Assembly: GCA_037176845.1 (NCBI GenBank)
Contig: JAYKXP010000015.1
Span: 800,219-864,218, forward strand
Direction: 5' to 3'
DNA length: 64,000 bases
From: Paramarasmius palmivorus
Taxonomy: Eukaryota; Basidiomycota; Agaricomycetes; Agaricales; Marasmiaceae
This document shows positions 23,088-35,710 of this stretch, piece after piece (the stretch's first letter is position 1; each line of letters starts with the position of its first letter). A program made the translations under genes and the position numbers. The notes beneath the pieces are model-generated. The model did no database searches. It saw only the letters and a list, made by a program, of their open reading frames with translations, and was not told the origin of the DNA.

Positions 23088-25066
23088 CTAGGAATCTTCG
23101 ACCGAACCAGCTTTAGTTTCCATTTCGGTCGAAACACCATCCGAGTCGGAACCTAGCTCGGTTTCCTGAGTACTGACAGCCATCACAACTTGCCAGGCAT
23201 CCAAAGCCAATGGGGCGGGAAAGAATGTCACTGCAACAATCTCTAACGGATCAAGCAACTCTATATTCGAAGTGTAATCAAGTATTCGCCTCTTGCTCGA
23301 GGGCAGTAGCCGCTCGTCTCGAAGAACAAGGTCTCGGTCGACGATATCGAAGCATGAAGCCTCTATCAGGCGATTACCGATATTCCATTCTGGATCTGGA
23401 TCATCGAACTCCAGAACGAGAATCGGATGCACCTCGTCCTTGGAGCTCATTTCCGTTTTGAAGTGTTCCAATTGTTCGACGATGTCTTCGCGAAAGTTGA
23501 ACACGTAATCATGGATCACTTCGACGAAGACAGCGTTGTCGATGGGGTCTGGTTTACCCTTTCCCTCTAGAAAGCAGGTTTTGTCAGCATCGGTATAAGA
23601 AGAAACGCCATTTGAAGCTACCTTTCCGGAGTCTTGTCGCCGTCAAACATTCGGCTTTGTGTTGAGGCCAGTTCTTCTTGGCACATGCCCGCGAGCAATA
23701 AACCACCGTTCTGCAAGACGAGCAGCGAACATACTTGGCGACACTCTTTCTGTCATTCGTTTCGTCTTGATTCGGACACTGAAAAGTAAGAGTAAGTACG
23801 TTGTCAACTCTGGAAAGTCACCATACACACCTCGTTGTAGTCGCACATCGCCCATTCCGGATCCTTCATAATCTCCCGTACATAGCCGAGACAATCTACG
23901 TTGTCAAGGCAAGAGTCCCAGACATGGCGTAGTCGCTCATGACCCGTCTGTAGAGACTCTTCCCATTCCGTAGTAATGTATTTCGCAATTGACCTTTTAA
24001 ATCGGAGGAAGACTGATGGATAGACGAGCAGCCGGGAAACGCGCTCTAGTACCTCCGATACCATATCTCCAAAATTGCGTTCCCAGTGGTCCATCTCCAT
24101 GGCTTTCCCATCCCCATAATGTTTCGCAGCTTTTACGACGACCTTCAACAGCCCTGCCTCCAGAGCTTCAGATGCACTGGAAGGATGATCCAGGCACCGC
24201 TTTAGCAAACTGAAGCAGATTCTGGCAATTGTAAGCCCAGTCACAGAGCCTCTGGTTCCACTCTCGTAGTATGCGAGCGTTGGTCGTGAGAGAAGCCCAG
24301 AGAGGACCTTCACAAGAGCCGTGATGCCCCCGCGAGTGAGGAATGGGATATGGAGTGGTGTACCGCGATAGAAGCAGGGGGATATAATGATCATGAACAT
24401 GTCGAATTCTGAAAGAGTCTCGACTTCGACCAAAGAAAGTCGGCACATCAGCGCGAACTGCGACATTTCACGTATGGCCAACCCAGCAACATCTCTGTCT
24501 GTCCTGTGTTGAATGTTCTCTTCAAGTTCGTCCGCAAGCTTGGTATCTCCGCTGTGGAAGATGACGAGAACAAAGGCCGTCCACTTGAAAGTTGCCGGAT
24601 GGTCCGTTTCGATGAGCTTGAGCCATGCTTTGGCTGTGAGGGAGATGAGAGAACGGCCTTGATTCCGAAGAAGGGTACATATACGACGCGTGCGTTCCTC
24701 CGGATTGCTATTGCTGAAGAGAAAAAGGATGGGCAGAAGCCATATCATTCGGTCGCGAAAGTCGAGTCCGGTTGGCGTGGTCGGGTCCTCTTCAGCGAGG
24801 ATAAAATCCTCGTAGAAGTATTTGTACCAGATCCCGAGAGAGTTCGACCAATGCTTGAGCACGACGTTCTTGAAATATCCCCCTTCGTCCCAGGATGTGG
24901 TGTTGTGGTAAGTGAGAAATGCAATGATGTCGAGGGCTGAACGGGACTGGGTGCTTGGGTGTGAAATGTTGGGAGCCTTTGTAGGACTTCCAAGCTTTTC
25001 TAGCGCCTTCAAAGCTGCATGAGTCGATGAAAACAAATTTCTATCCGGGATGAAAGAGCCTTCCAT
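23088..25066 (-). CDS. MYND zinc-finger protein, copy H
   Basis: ATG 25066 (MEGSFIPDRN) is preceded by a 59-nt 5'UTR intron (25139-25081). The open frame that continues to 25150 crosses this intron and is not coding. Exon 1 ends MCDYNE before a GTGTGT donor at about 23831. The finger reads CPNQDETNDRKS, CSSC, YCSRAC, HKAEC. The C-terminal exon has PILVLEFD, CFDIVDRD, VAVTFFPAP and an acidic tail ending SVEDS at 23088. It is the sister of copy E. Both lack the TGTGGCTGTG box and share a GATGAGCGC block upstream instead. Confidence 0.85.
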
Positions 25067-26615
25067 GGTCTGCACTTGGCCTGTAAATCCATGGAACGTC
25101 AGTACTGAAGAGCGGTCGACATTTGTCGCAGCCTCGCACCTTCTTCTCAAACCTGATCGTCAATTAGGTAGGGCGAGATTGTAACAGGTGATGGTGGTGA
25201 AAGGGAGAAGGAGGTTCATTCTTTCAGGTTATTGAACAAAGGATGTCGAGAGAAGGAAATGTCAGATGAGCGCTCCGGAAGAACCGCAAATGGAAAAATG
25301 CATCGCGATTTGCTTCTGCTTTCCTTTCGTATATCACTTCAGTACCTTCGGCTCAGGCTCGCGTCGTACGCGTAAAGGCTCGGTATGTCCTTTATAGTGC
25401 ACCCACGGCCACAAAGATTAAAAGGCTCAGATGGAAAATGCAAAGGTCGGGTTTCAGCTTTACTCGCTTTTGCCTTTTGCTCATTTTATCGCATTGTAGG
25501 TCTGAAGCATGAACAATGCACGAGCGGTGACGAAGAATTGCGATTGGGATGAGATTGCAACGAACCAGGTCTCCTGGTGAGGGTTTCGTTTTTATGGTGC
25601 TTTTCGATAATCTGAGAATCCCGGTTTTAATTTATGTTTACCAGCTGGATTTTCGAGAACTGTCAAAACCAGCGCGTAGGGTCCCGCAACGCCAAACCAG
25701 AAGAACATTTTATCGACTTACCAACAACCAATACCGACCAAGAACACAAGTAACGATTGACGTTTGCAAGAAAGCCTTTTCCACCTTCATGGTGTATATC
25801 GAGAGATTATAGGCGAGGTTGCTCTGGTTTCTTCACCCCATTCCGAGCATGGTGCGCGTCATGGTTCTTCCCTTACTGGAGATTTTTCTCGACCTGACCG
25901 AATCCACAAGCTTCCGGTTTTCACAATTACCACTTGAGAGGCTCACAGCGCACTGCCGTCGCCTGTTCCTGGCAAGTCATACTCGTTCAGGCCACTGGAT
26001 CAAAAATGGACGGTCGTTATGACATATAACCGTCTGCGTTGCTGTGCTCCTTCTTTGTTGATAGCTTCGCAACAACTTTCCAAAATGGGCTATGTAGTCG
26101 AACAATACCTGCGGCGCGGTTCAAACAATATACGGCCAGTAAGTATCCTGTATGTCCGCTCTATGTTTAACTTCTGACTAGTGTATGTTCCCAGTTCTGC
26201 AACTCATGAATATCTCGAGGGTTGTCACTCGCAAAGTATCTCGTCGTGACCCACCTCGAGGTCTTCCGGCATTCAGGTGCTCGAAACTCTTCGCATGGCT
26301 TGTGCTGATACACTCGGCGGGTGGCATCTTCACCTCTATACCAAAAGAAGCCAACAATCTCGCGGGCCACGACAGTCCAAGCTGAAATTGCCATTTCCGG
26401 TACTATCGTGGTTGGCAGACAATGACTCGAGTTACGAGAACTCTTTGGCGCCCAATATCATTGAGGGCGATTGTTACTTTTCCCTACGAACAATGCCACG
26501 GTGTGGTACGTTATCACATAGGAATAGGGCATATAAAAGTGACCTGTAGGTGCTCTCTACACCTCGTCATTCTCCGATATTCACCAGCCCGATTTCTAGC
26601 TACTTCAACACTGCA
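25067..26615. other. Intergenic region right of the MYND array
   Basis: Contains the copy H promoter (25067 to about 25400). An 87-codon plus frame at 25549-25812 has no recognisable features. A TATA-like sequence (CATATAAAAG, 26530-26540) sits about 80 bases before the ATG of the next gene. No transposon ends or RNA genes seen. Confidence 0.35.
26531..26540 (+). promoter_or_regulatory. TATA box of the 26616 gene
   Basis: ATATAAAAGT about 80 bases before the ATG at 26616, in the correct orientation; a good TATA match in an otherwise GC-balanced stretch. Confidence 0.45.
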
Positions 26616-27404
26616 ATGTCCGACACTCCTTCGTCTGTAGCTTCTAGTGTAAGCTCGGGCACTCCCCCTACCTCTCCTGAACTGGAGAATGCACACGTGA
26701 AGATGGAAGATCAAAAAGTACCGGAAGTACTCAGTATCTTCTTGACCTCTCGCGATAACGATGGCCATGGAGTTCCTGACTGTATCAAAAATTACCCCCC
26801 ATTCCTATCCTTCCTCGAAGACGATGAGAAGACCGAGCACGCTCAAGCTCAAGTCCCACATCGGGACTTTATCACTGATCCTCTATACAAACCGGAACTA
26901 TACGTCGCGTTGGGAGATGGAGATGAGACCTTCGACGATGCTATTGGTTAGTACTCATTTTTCTGCACCGATACTAGAGACTGATTTCACTCGCTCGATA
27001 GCTCTTCAAGGGCATCGGACTACACTGTTCAGGAAGACGCTCACTATGAACCAGTTATATTATCGTGATGAATACGTCGACGAGTTTTACGACGCTCCAG
27101 GTACAGTGGTATTCAGCTTTCGTTGTGAATGTCACTGAGATATTTTTTTAGGCTCAATATGCCCGTTTGAGTGGTGCTCGCTCACAGTAGAAGGTTCTGA
27201 ATTGGTCGAGGCGTTCTATAGAAGCAACTTCGACCCCTCCGCTCGCACTGGTGAGTTTATGCCTTCATTGAACAGGGTCAGAGCTGACCTGACACGTTAA
27301 TAGAAGACCGGGTATCGCTCTGTCAGTATGAGTGGGATCCAACTCAAGACGAGATTGTGAATGAGCCTTTCAGGAGTATCGTCACGAACACCTGCTGGGA
27401 GTAG
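26616..27404 (+). CDS. Unknown 209-residue protein
   Basis: Four exons (26616-26946, 27002-27100, 27152-27250, 27304-27404) joined by standard GT-AG introns of about 51-55 nt, all in phase 1. That regularity supports a real gene. The N-terminus is Ser/Thr/Pro-rich (MSDTPSSVASS...) and is followed by an acidic segment; there is no signal peptide or membrane segment. The C-terminal half has paired aromatic/Cys motifs, ICPFEWCSLTV and SLCQYEWDPT, which look like two related strands. No family recognised. Confidence 0.6.
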
Positions 27405-29655
27405 TCAGGTACATGTCAAGCATCACCCGTGATTGCCGGCGTAGTTTTTGTCTGTCCACCGTTGTATCGCTGTGTATTATTATCTATCACCACACTCAAT
27501 GAACGCTCATGATAGCGAGCACGTCACCCACCCGATTGACTCTCAGATTCTCTTGCCGCGACTATTCCTTTCAACGTTTCCCTTCTCTGTACATCCTCTT
27601 CCTCGCTATCCAATCGGGCATTCCAGCAGTCAACAAACATGTCCTTCATGTGTCGATTCTGAACCGTTCCTTCACGCCCTTGTTAGCACACGCGTTCCCC
27701 TTTTGAAGGAGCACAGTACAGGCTTCGATAACGTGCAATTGCGACAAAGGTACCGTTTCCCCGAGATCATTGAGAGCGTCCAACGCCCTCGTGGTATGGC
27801 TCCTGCAGTTGACAAGGAGTTGAACGAGAACTAGGGATGTATATTTAATCGGCGATATGTACATTCACCGTCACCATGCGACACCTGGTCCGTAGCCCCA
27901 ACACCTTGTTCTGGTGTCCCGACAAGAACTAATGAGGATATCAATTGTGAGGCTTGATGATCGATGATCTCCCAGTGTCTACCAGAATTCAAAAGTCATT
28001 AGAAACACGTCGAAAGCCATGAATCTATGTTATCTCACCGAACGCGACCACAGAAACAATTTGCCTGTACGTCGAGCTAAACCCTCCGGGGCGATATCAA
28101 TGATGTTTCAAGCCGCCTACAAGGAGTATCATACGCTTGGCCTCATGCGGTTCGAGACGGAATAGCTTAACAAATGTTAGGTTGACAAGGAAGGCTAAGA
28201 ACTGGGAAACACACCTGAACAATGGCTGCTGCTACAGATCCCACACGGTATCGACCAGAGCACCAAAAACGAGCCCCCAATGCCTACGTTCTGAGGACAT
28301 TGTGAGTTGGATCCAGTGCCCAGTGTTCCAGCATCCACTTCGGGATTCGATGTTCAATATTGAATTCTTCGCCTATAGAAACGTCTTATTAGCCTAAGTC
28401 GCATCAAAAAGGCTGAAACACACTCATATCAAACCCAAACCGAGCTTTCCATCTAAGTACTACTCTTCAGTCGATTCCAGGACCAAACTTCAAGCTTCAA
28501 AGGGAACGGTGTCATCATCGACCTCGAGCTGCGTCTTGGAAAGCGTAGGCGAGATGGAACATCGGAACAGAGATTAAGAACCAGTATTTCTGTAAGCAGT
28601 ATGAGGAGAGTCCGACATACTTACAAGGAAAGAGAACGTACCTCAATTCCACTGGGCGCAACCAGTTACCATGCCCGTACCCGAATTCCATCCTCCGACG
28701 CCGTGGCCTTTCTGGCATTTGTGCTTTGCGTTATTGGGACCAAAACTATTGAGGTTTTATGTCCAGCAGGGGCAGAGCCACTGCCTGGCAGGATAAGTAG
28801 AAGTGATGATGGGCGTTTGGGGAAGAGAGCGTTAGCGCCCCTTGACGGCGACGAGTTCCCAAAACGAGGAAATTTTCTGGAGAAGAGTGATGGCACACAC
28901 ACACACATAGAGCCCTGGAATGATAGGGTATACGTAGGAGCGTAGACTATAGTGGTCGAAAACGATTGACATTCGCTTGACAAGACTGAAAATTGACGCG
29001 GAAAACTCCGGCGATTCCACTTCTTGGCTATAGACCACCATGATCCACAGAAGTACGTGTAATTTGGCATTTTATTTTTGAATGCTGGGACTGTATGTTT
29101 ACTTAACTCTGTAATCCGAACGCTCTGACGCTCCTCACAGCTGTCAGTAGGCTGGTGGCTTGGAGCCGGGATGTCATCACCCTGAATCCGCGGCCGGTGC
29201 GCAGATCGTGACGAGAGGCGAGAAGCACTCAGATAAGCCACATCCCTCTTACTTATCTCATCACAGGACACGACTTCGGCAACCTTCCTTTGCACCGGGC
29301 CCTGGTGCGGGATCGAGTTGCTCGGCACGGTTGAGGTCGTTCTTTGCTATGGGGATACCATTTTGCTCTCCGGAAACGTTGAGAGCAACTTTGGCGTCGC
29401 ACTGGGTCGAGAGTAAAGTTTCTATGTCACAGGCGACGCGTTTTCAGGGTTTCATCACGACTACCCATCAAATTGTCCTCGTTTCCTTCAAACTCTATTC
29501 TGCTGCTGACAATCGGGATGCAGTCAGCGCATTCCTTTTGGGACACATCTCCACTGTTAGAAGTGATGCTTCGTACCCGTGCGTTAGTTCCCGTTTACTT
29601 ACATTCTACACTATATAACTAGGTGCTCGCACAATCTCCATGATTCCATCGCAAC
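27405..29655. other. Long intergenic region without a supported gene
   Basis: Several open frames of 60-220 codons occur on both strands; the longest is on the minus strand at 28666-29328. None has a domain, convincing splice partners or a paralogue in the window. The right edge holds the promoter of the P450 gene with a TATATAA-like sequence near 29611-29618, about 40 bases before its ATG. A short CA repeat lies at about 28894-28907. Confidence 0.3.
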
Positions 29656-31600
29656 ATGCAATCAATCGAAACCTCGATTCTCGCGGCCTTTGTTCTTGTA
29701 GCTCTTATCTTCACGAGGCTTCTTCGTAAAGATCCTTTGGGGCACTTTCCGGGCCCTACACTCGCCCGTCGCACTTGGCTTTATCGAGCCTACTACGATA
29801 TTGTAATTGGCGGCGGCTGGCTCTCCCATCTTGAAAACCTGCACAAGACATACGGTCTGTCGATATCTTTATTATATGCCCTATTCCATTGACCGACATC
29901 TTTTTTTCTCTATCTCTCAGGTCCAGTCGTTCGAGTAGGACGCAATGAGGTATGAACGATGACTCCCACTCAAAACCCGAATCGGGCTATTGATATATTA
30001 CGCCTCATAGTTGCACTTTAGCGACCCAGCTGCCTATACCGACATCTACAACTCCCCTTATAAGATGCTCAAAGACCCTGGTCTGTACCGCGATGCGTTT
30101 CAATTTGGAATACCGCCGAACAGCGGCACAGTATGCGATCCCAAGATCCATTCTGCCCTCAAGTCGCTAATTGCTTCCTACTTCTCGAGGAAGAACATTC
30201 TCAAACTCGAGGATATCATTCAGGAGCGCGTGAGTGCCCGCTTCCCAGCAGTCTATCTTCTCGAACTCATGGAGGGACAGGTCGATAGGCTCATCTCTCA
30301 ACTCGTTCAAAATCACCGAAGTACCCCTGCAAATATGACCTTGGCATTCCGATCTGTCGCACTAGATGTCATCTCACTCTACACTCTCAGAACAAGCACA
30401 GATACGACATCATTTCCTGCTTTCAGTCACCCTCGCGTAATCGGTACCGAGGAGACTGTCAGTGTTATTTGGATGACGAAGCACTTGACGTTCCTCAAAC
30501 ACCTCGCTCTTAGGCTTCCCAGTTGGCTAGCAGTGTATATTTCACCTGCAGCGAAGCCTCACCTGGAGATACAAGCCGAGATGGAAAATGCAATCGACGA
30601 GGCGACAGCGTATTCCGAGTCCAAATTAGCAGGTGGCCATCATGATCAAGATGACGACGATGATGTCGACCGTCTGAACATCTTTTACGCAATCCTTAGA
30701 AACTCCCGCGTCGAAGGCAAGCTGAAATATCCAGGTCTGGTGACGAAGGACCAGATGATTTCGGAAGCGTTTGGGCTAAGGATTGCGGGGAGTGATACTA
30801 TTGCGAATGCGTGCATGATTGGAACTCGATATCTCATACAAGAGGATGGTGTGCGAGAAAAACTTGCAAAGGAGCTAGAGACTGCTTGGCCAGATAGAAG
30901 GAGTCGCATACCTTTGGAACGGCTAGAGAAGCTCCCGTACTTAGTAAGTTGATCCAATTTTCCAAGCCGTTTTCAAGCTAAACCGTAGTGCTCTAGACCG
31001 CAGTGATCAAAGAAAGCCTACGTTTTTCATCCGGAATCGTCACGCCAATGACGAGAGTGGCTCCAGAGTCTGGTGCTGTTATCGCTGGTCACCCGGTGCC
31101 TCCTGGAGTACGTCTGCCGTCAACAGCCTTCGAGATATCGGAGCTTTCAACTGACTTATCTGATAGACCGTAGTATCAATCGGGAACACTTTCGTACATA
31201 TGAACTTGAGCATCTTTCCTGAACCAAAACGGTTTTATCCCGAAAGATGGCTGGATGAGAAAAATCATAACTTGGATCAGTACTTGGTCGCATTCGGAAA
31301 GGGACCTCGCAGCTGTCTCGGGATCAAGTAAGTCACAAATCTCCGCCGCAACACCGCTAGTACTTATATCGCTTTCTCAGCCTGGCGTGGAGTGAGCTGT
31401 ATATCATCCTCGGGAATGTATTCCGTAAGTTAGAGTTCAGAAGTGAAAGCAATTTGCAGTACGTTTCCTGTTCTTCGACACTCTTGGACTGCCTTTGTAT
31501 ACTTACTCGCCGAGCTAGGTCGGAGGTACAGTTCAAGGAATACTTTGAGCCTCTTTACAGCAGTGATGTTCTTAGCGCTACGGTGAATGAGCTGTCCTAG
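29656..31600 (+). CDS. Cytochrome P450 monooxygenase
   Basis: Eight exons (29656-29854, 29921-29949, 30011-30229, 30281-30943, 30997-31107, 31167-31327, 31381-31458, 31519-31600) give 513 residues, a normal P450 length. An N-terminal hydrophobic helix (ILAAFVLVALIF) followed by the Pro-rich hinge HFPGP marks a protein anchored in the endoplasmic reticulum. Diagnostic motifs: I-helix IAGSDTIAN, K-helix ESLR, FYPERW, and the haem loop FGKGPRSCLGI with the Cys ligand. It would use electrons from NADPH-P450 reductase. The substrate cannot be inferred. A frameshifted close paralogue is at 51146-53040 (minus) and a relic at 35711-36459. Confidence 0.92.
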
Positions 31601-32606
31601 GTTTACAAACAATAATATATGCTGCTATGTTATCGATCGAATTCGAAGATACCGCAGGACCAGTCTACGATTCCCTTCACAATCGGCAGCGAGTAATTTC
31701 AGGTCGCTAATAAGATACCGTACTCAGGTTTGCAATTCACTGTGACCATTTTTGTCGCCTTGGACAATTCTTGCCATTGCATGCACGAGCCTGGGCAGGA
31801 CGAGAAATTGCGGAGTCCAGCGCTAATAATCCTGAAATTCCTCGTAAACTGTTATACCTAGTAAGAGACATCGCTGAAAACTGGTATGTGGACTCTAAAC
31901 CCAAAGTAGTAACGGCAACGAAAGTTGAAAGCACATCAGTCATTGTATGACGAAAATCGAAAGGCAGCTCACCCAGATTTCTGCTACACTCAAAAATGTC
32001 TCAATTCTCCAAATACTGCCTTTGGGCCGTCCAACATGACACCTAACGGTGTCCAAAGGTTTTTGAGGCATCTGAGTGCTATAGTGCAGTTAGCCGACCG
32101 CAATAGGGCGTTTGCAGGGCGTACGATGATACATATTGAAAGCCCAATTAGAGCTATTCGAGCTGTGCGGCGGTGTCTGCTCTTCACTGTAACAGAGCAT
32201 AGCTTCCAGATAGAACTGTCAACGGTGCTTTCCAGCGTAGTTGTGGGTCCGAGTCGACGACCCTAGTCTCGAGTTCTGAGTATATGAGAGCAAAGGTTAG
32301 TAGACGACGACTCAGAAAGAAGTCTACGAGACGTACCTTGACTATACCATAATATCCACAGAGAATGCGTTTTGGAGAACATATTGAGACTTGCAGGGGT
32401 GAGTGGGCCGCGTTCAGTCAACCGTGTTTGCGCCGTCGAGGGGGCATTTGTGGTTTGTAGAAGAAGCATGGCAATGAGACATTAAGAGAGTGCCCAGGCC
32501 AAGGGAATCGAGAAGAAGGAACTGGGCAGCAGAGCAGAGGTCGGGCCGTCGGCCATAGGCTGTGAATTAAGTATTTAGCATCAAAAAAAATCTCACGTGC
32601 ACCAAC
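31601..32606. other. Intergenic region after the P450 gene
   Basis: The first 350 bases resemble, at a diverged level, the sequence following the P450 relic at 36460-36690, indicating that the duplication included 3' flank. The rest holds short open frames only and the promoter of the gene at 32607. Confidence 0.35.
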
Positions 32607-33814
32607 ATGTTCTCTCTCGAAGTCCAAGATATTTCAACATCCTCGACCAACCGTTCCGCTCTGGAGACCTTTGAATTTATTTCCCGAAGCGACGCGTCCA
32701 GGTCGATGGTGCCTATGGTACGTCAAACAATGCTTACCACTGGAGACTTTACTTCTCCGTGTACAGGAAATAACCCGTTTTGAGTGGGTATTTGGCTGGA
32801 ATTATCGTTCATTCCCATATGATAGCGAATACAATATTGTTGCAGGTGCATTTCTTTACTGAAACCAATCCTATATCACTAATGCTAGAACAGTCTCCGA
32901 CGATCTTGCATCTCTCCTACGACAGCAACTTATCAGAATCGTCCCTACAGCAGAGGTCATTCAGCTCGCATATGACATTCAAATATACAATAGCTCCATA
33001 GAGGCCTTACAAGAGGGAAGAAGACTTTGCGAGGTGCGTCAGTGGTTCTTAGCGTTGCATTCACATGAATTAATCGGCGTGTTAGGAATTTGGGCGTGGT
33101 CCTTGGGAATACATTATCCTTCCTGGACAATTCAACGAAGCTAGGAAGCCATGCTTTCCCCTCTCCCTGTATCACCATACACCCGATGGCACAAACTCGT
33201 TGAGATTTGACCCTGAAAACTACTTCACCCTTCCTCGAGTCACCTTGAACGTCCATCCTACTATCATAATCATGCGCAATTTCCTTGAACCACCAGAAGG
33301 AATGTACTTTCCCAACAGTCTTCGAGAGCATGCAATTATCCCACTATTCCGAATTATTGGGGCTTGGCCACTCTGGACGCACAACCAGTTTCTCGCTTCA
33401 GCACAAGCAACGTCCAAAAGAAAAAGGTCCCGATCTACCGATTCAACGAGCATATCGTGTAGTTGCTCACATTGCGTGCCTACACTGGATCCAGTCTCCA
33501 GTAGCGTAGGGCTCAGCTCTATCTCACTGATTGAGCAAGGAAATCTGGCAGGTTGCGATGAAAACCGTGGTCAGCCGAGATGCGAGTCCACATGGAAAGT
33601 GGTTGAATGGGTCGGCAGTATGAAGCCTTCCCCTGTTGATGAGTTGGTGACATTGTCGCAAGACAGACTCCTTCAGGACTATGCACAGGAGTCTTCTCTC
33701 GATCCTGAGTCGGCAGAAACGACACGGAGCGAAGAAGATGAGAAGCGGTTGCGCCTCGCTGGTCCAATACTGCTCCTTGAAGCGGTCGAGACAGGGTTGC
33801 CGTTGTTACCTTAA
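32607..33814 (+). CDS. Unknown protein, about 352 residues
   Basis: Four exons (32607-32717, 32767-32845, 32894-33033, 33086-33814) keep frame across GT-AG introns; total 353 codons including the stop. The N-terminal half contains ITRFEWVFGW, an amphipathic helix (VIQLAYDIQIYNS) and FGRGPWEYIILPG, then a segment PENYFTLPRVTLNVHPTI that looks like a folded beta-rich core. The C-terminal half is Ser/Thr-rich with a Cys-Ser-Cys-Ser-His-Cys cluster (SCSCSHC), possibly a metal site, and an acidic stretch. No signal peptide. Family not recognised. Confidence 0.55.
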
Positions 33815-35150
33815 TGTATCAAATGTATGAGTATCTATGGAATATGCAAAACTGGTCACTTGAATAAGAAACGATACAAGGGATGTCGATGAGATGTCGC
33901 GAGATCTTGCCACTACTGTCCGATTCACGTAGAGGCTCTATAGTTTCCTCTCCAAAACAGCATTTTCGACTGACAAACTTCTCCTAGCATAGCACCCCGA
34001 GATCTGTGATTTGGTTCCGCTAGGCCTTCTAGATTATTTAGCACGCCTCTGGGCTATCAGACTTGATTCCAGTCGCTCCTTGGTGTAGGTGATGTCGCGG
34101 GTGACCCTATCGGAGCAGTACTTTGATCGACTGTCATCATATATATAAGGTGTTTGCAGCGCCTGGTTCCGAGACTAAGTCAAGACAATTTAGAATAGTA
34201 TCTCGTACTTGGATCAATAAGTGCAGTATTGAAATACAGTATACGAAATCATCTGCGTCTTCGCAACAAGTTACAACTCGAATACACGCTTGCACTAAAG
34301 TTCCGACTTTTCCGCGCTGCGACTCCGAGCATCCAATAAACGATCTGTCACAGTTGAGCAGTATGGGTACAATATGGAAGATTTGAGATCAGCTACAGAG
34401 GCAGAGGAGTATGTGCTGGGTGCAGAAACATGCAAACGTTCGCCGGTTCGGACATTACATGGAATTCACGATTGAAGACGGGAAGAGAAAGAGAAGTAGA
34501 TTGCAGAGCTTGAGCTGTTGGAAAAGGAGAAATTTGGGGAAGGGTAGCCAGAGCAGGATGACGAAGCGAATCTGAAGGATGTGGGTGCATCGCCCCTCTT
34601 CGCCCGTTCGCGTCAATTTTCCCTAGCCCGAAGGATGTTGAACGACCCTGAAAAAGGTCGGAAAAATCCTACAAGAGTTGGCTGCACGAGCATGAAATCA
34701 AGAAAGTCTGTGTATTATGGTCGACTATTTCCATGTAGCGTACATATGGAATCTGCGTTCTCTTTTGCTGGCACGAACCTTCCGCCGAAGGAGCCGACTC
34801 TGGTGGTTACGACTTGAAGGCGATAGTCCTGGACGGGATGAATCCTTCTGAAACTCGGGTCAAAAAAGAGCGGCGTTGAAGGTAAGCTGGGATTAATGGG
34901 TTGAAGATGATTTGCAGGGTGATGTATTCTGGTGATGTTCGTCCGGGTATTCTCGTGTATGGCTTCTATTGGGTCTTGCATAAGGGGCTGGGAGCGTGTT
35001 GCTGAGTCTTTCGTCTCGAGCGATGAAGCTAGACCAGGAGAACGCACCTTTAAGGCCCGGGTATGCTTCCACACCTAATCATGTCCTCCTTCGGGTTGGA
35101 ACGTGAGTTTGAAATGAGTGGTGAAAGAAGCCCTGTTGTGTCGAGTGAAG
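33815..35150. other. Intergenic region
   Basis: No gene supported. A short open frame of 119 codons on the minus strand (34715-35074) lacks any signature. The right edge runs into the copied kinase promoter. Confidence 0.3.
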
Positions 35151-35652
35151 AAGTGTCAGTGTCATCTCGCAAGTACCACCGAACCCTTTCTTCCAACAGC
35201 TATAGACCCGTTCGAGACCCATTTTATCGAAGAGCTGAGACCATTTATGTGCCCAATCGGATACACATTTGCGACTTGGACTCTGAAAGAAGTTGGGAGA
35301 AGCCTGGCGGCGGTATGACTGGTAGCGGACAGGGAAACCCAAGTGCTGATAAGATAAAAAAAAAAGCAGTGCTCTACAGCATTTTCGTGATCTATAATCT
35401 ATCCTCTTGACGTTGACAATGACGAGCTCTTCTGCTTCGTCGAATTCTGCTTCATTTCAGCTTTCGGTGTCAGATTCACGTTCAAGTTCCTGTAGCTCAC
35501 TACTTGGAAGACGGTTGATCATCCGAAGACGACACAACTCACCGGAATCCACCTCGCCCAACCTTTCATGCTCTCAATCAAAAAACTACGTATCCCAATT
35601 CTCGGCGAAGGTACATTCGGTAAAGTCGTACGAATGACAAGAAATAAGTAAG
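35151..35652 (+). pseudogene. Copied 5' end of the CaMK-type kinase gene
   Basis: This stretch parallels 40150-40760. It has the same promoter phrases (ACCACCGAACC, CGAAGAGCTGAG), a comparable leader and an ATG at 35568 reading MLSIKK... into [11 protein letters not shown], the kinase P-loop. It leaves kinase homology and stops within 30 codons. The Ser/Thr-rich insert, the catalytic Lys and the rest of the kinase are absent. About 60 bases further on, P450 sequence begins, so this is a chimeric breakpoint. Confidence 0.7.
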
Positions 35653-35710
35653 TGCCATATTGCAATATTCCTTCGATTCAAACGTTCATTTTCCATACTC
35701 ATACTTTACC

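Noticed and set aside
25067..25150. N-terminal extension of MYND copy H to 25150
   Set aside because: Crosses a 59-nt 5'UTR intron shared by the family; the ATG at 25066 aligns with the other copies.
25549..25812. 87-codon plus-strand open frame
   Set aside because: Basic, featureless translation with no homologue in the window and no splice context.
28666..29328. 220-codon minus-strand open frame
   Set aside because: No domain, no paralogue, no convincing splice partners, and composition like the surrounding intergenic DNA.
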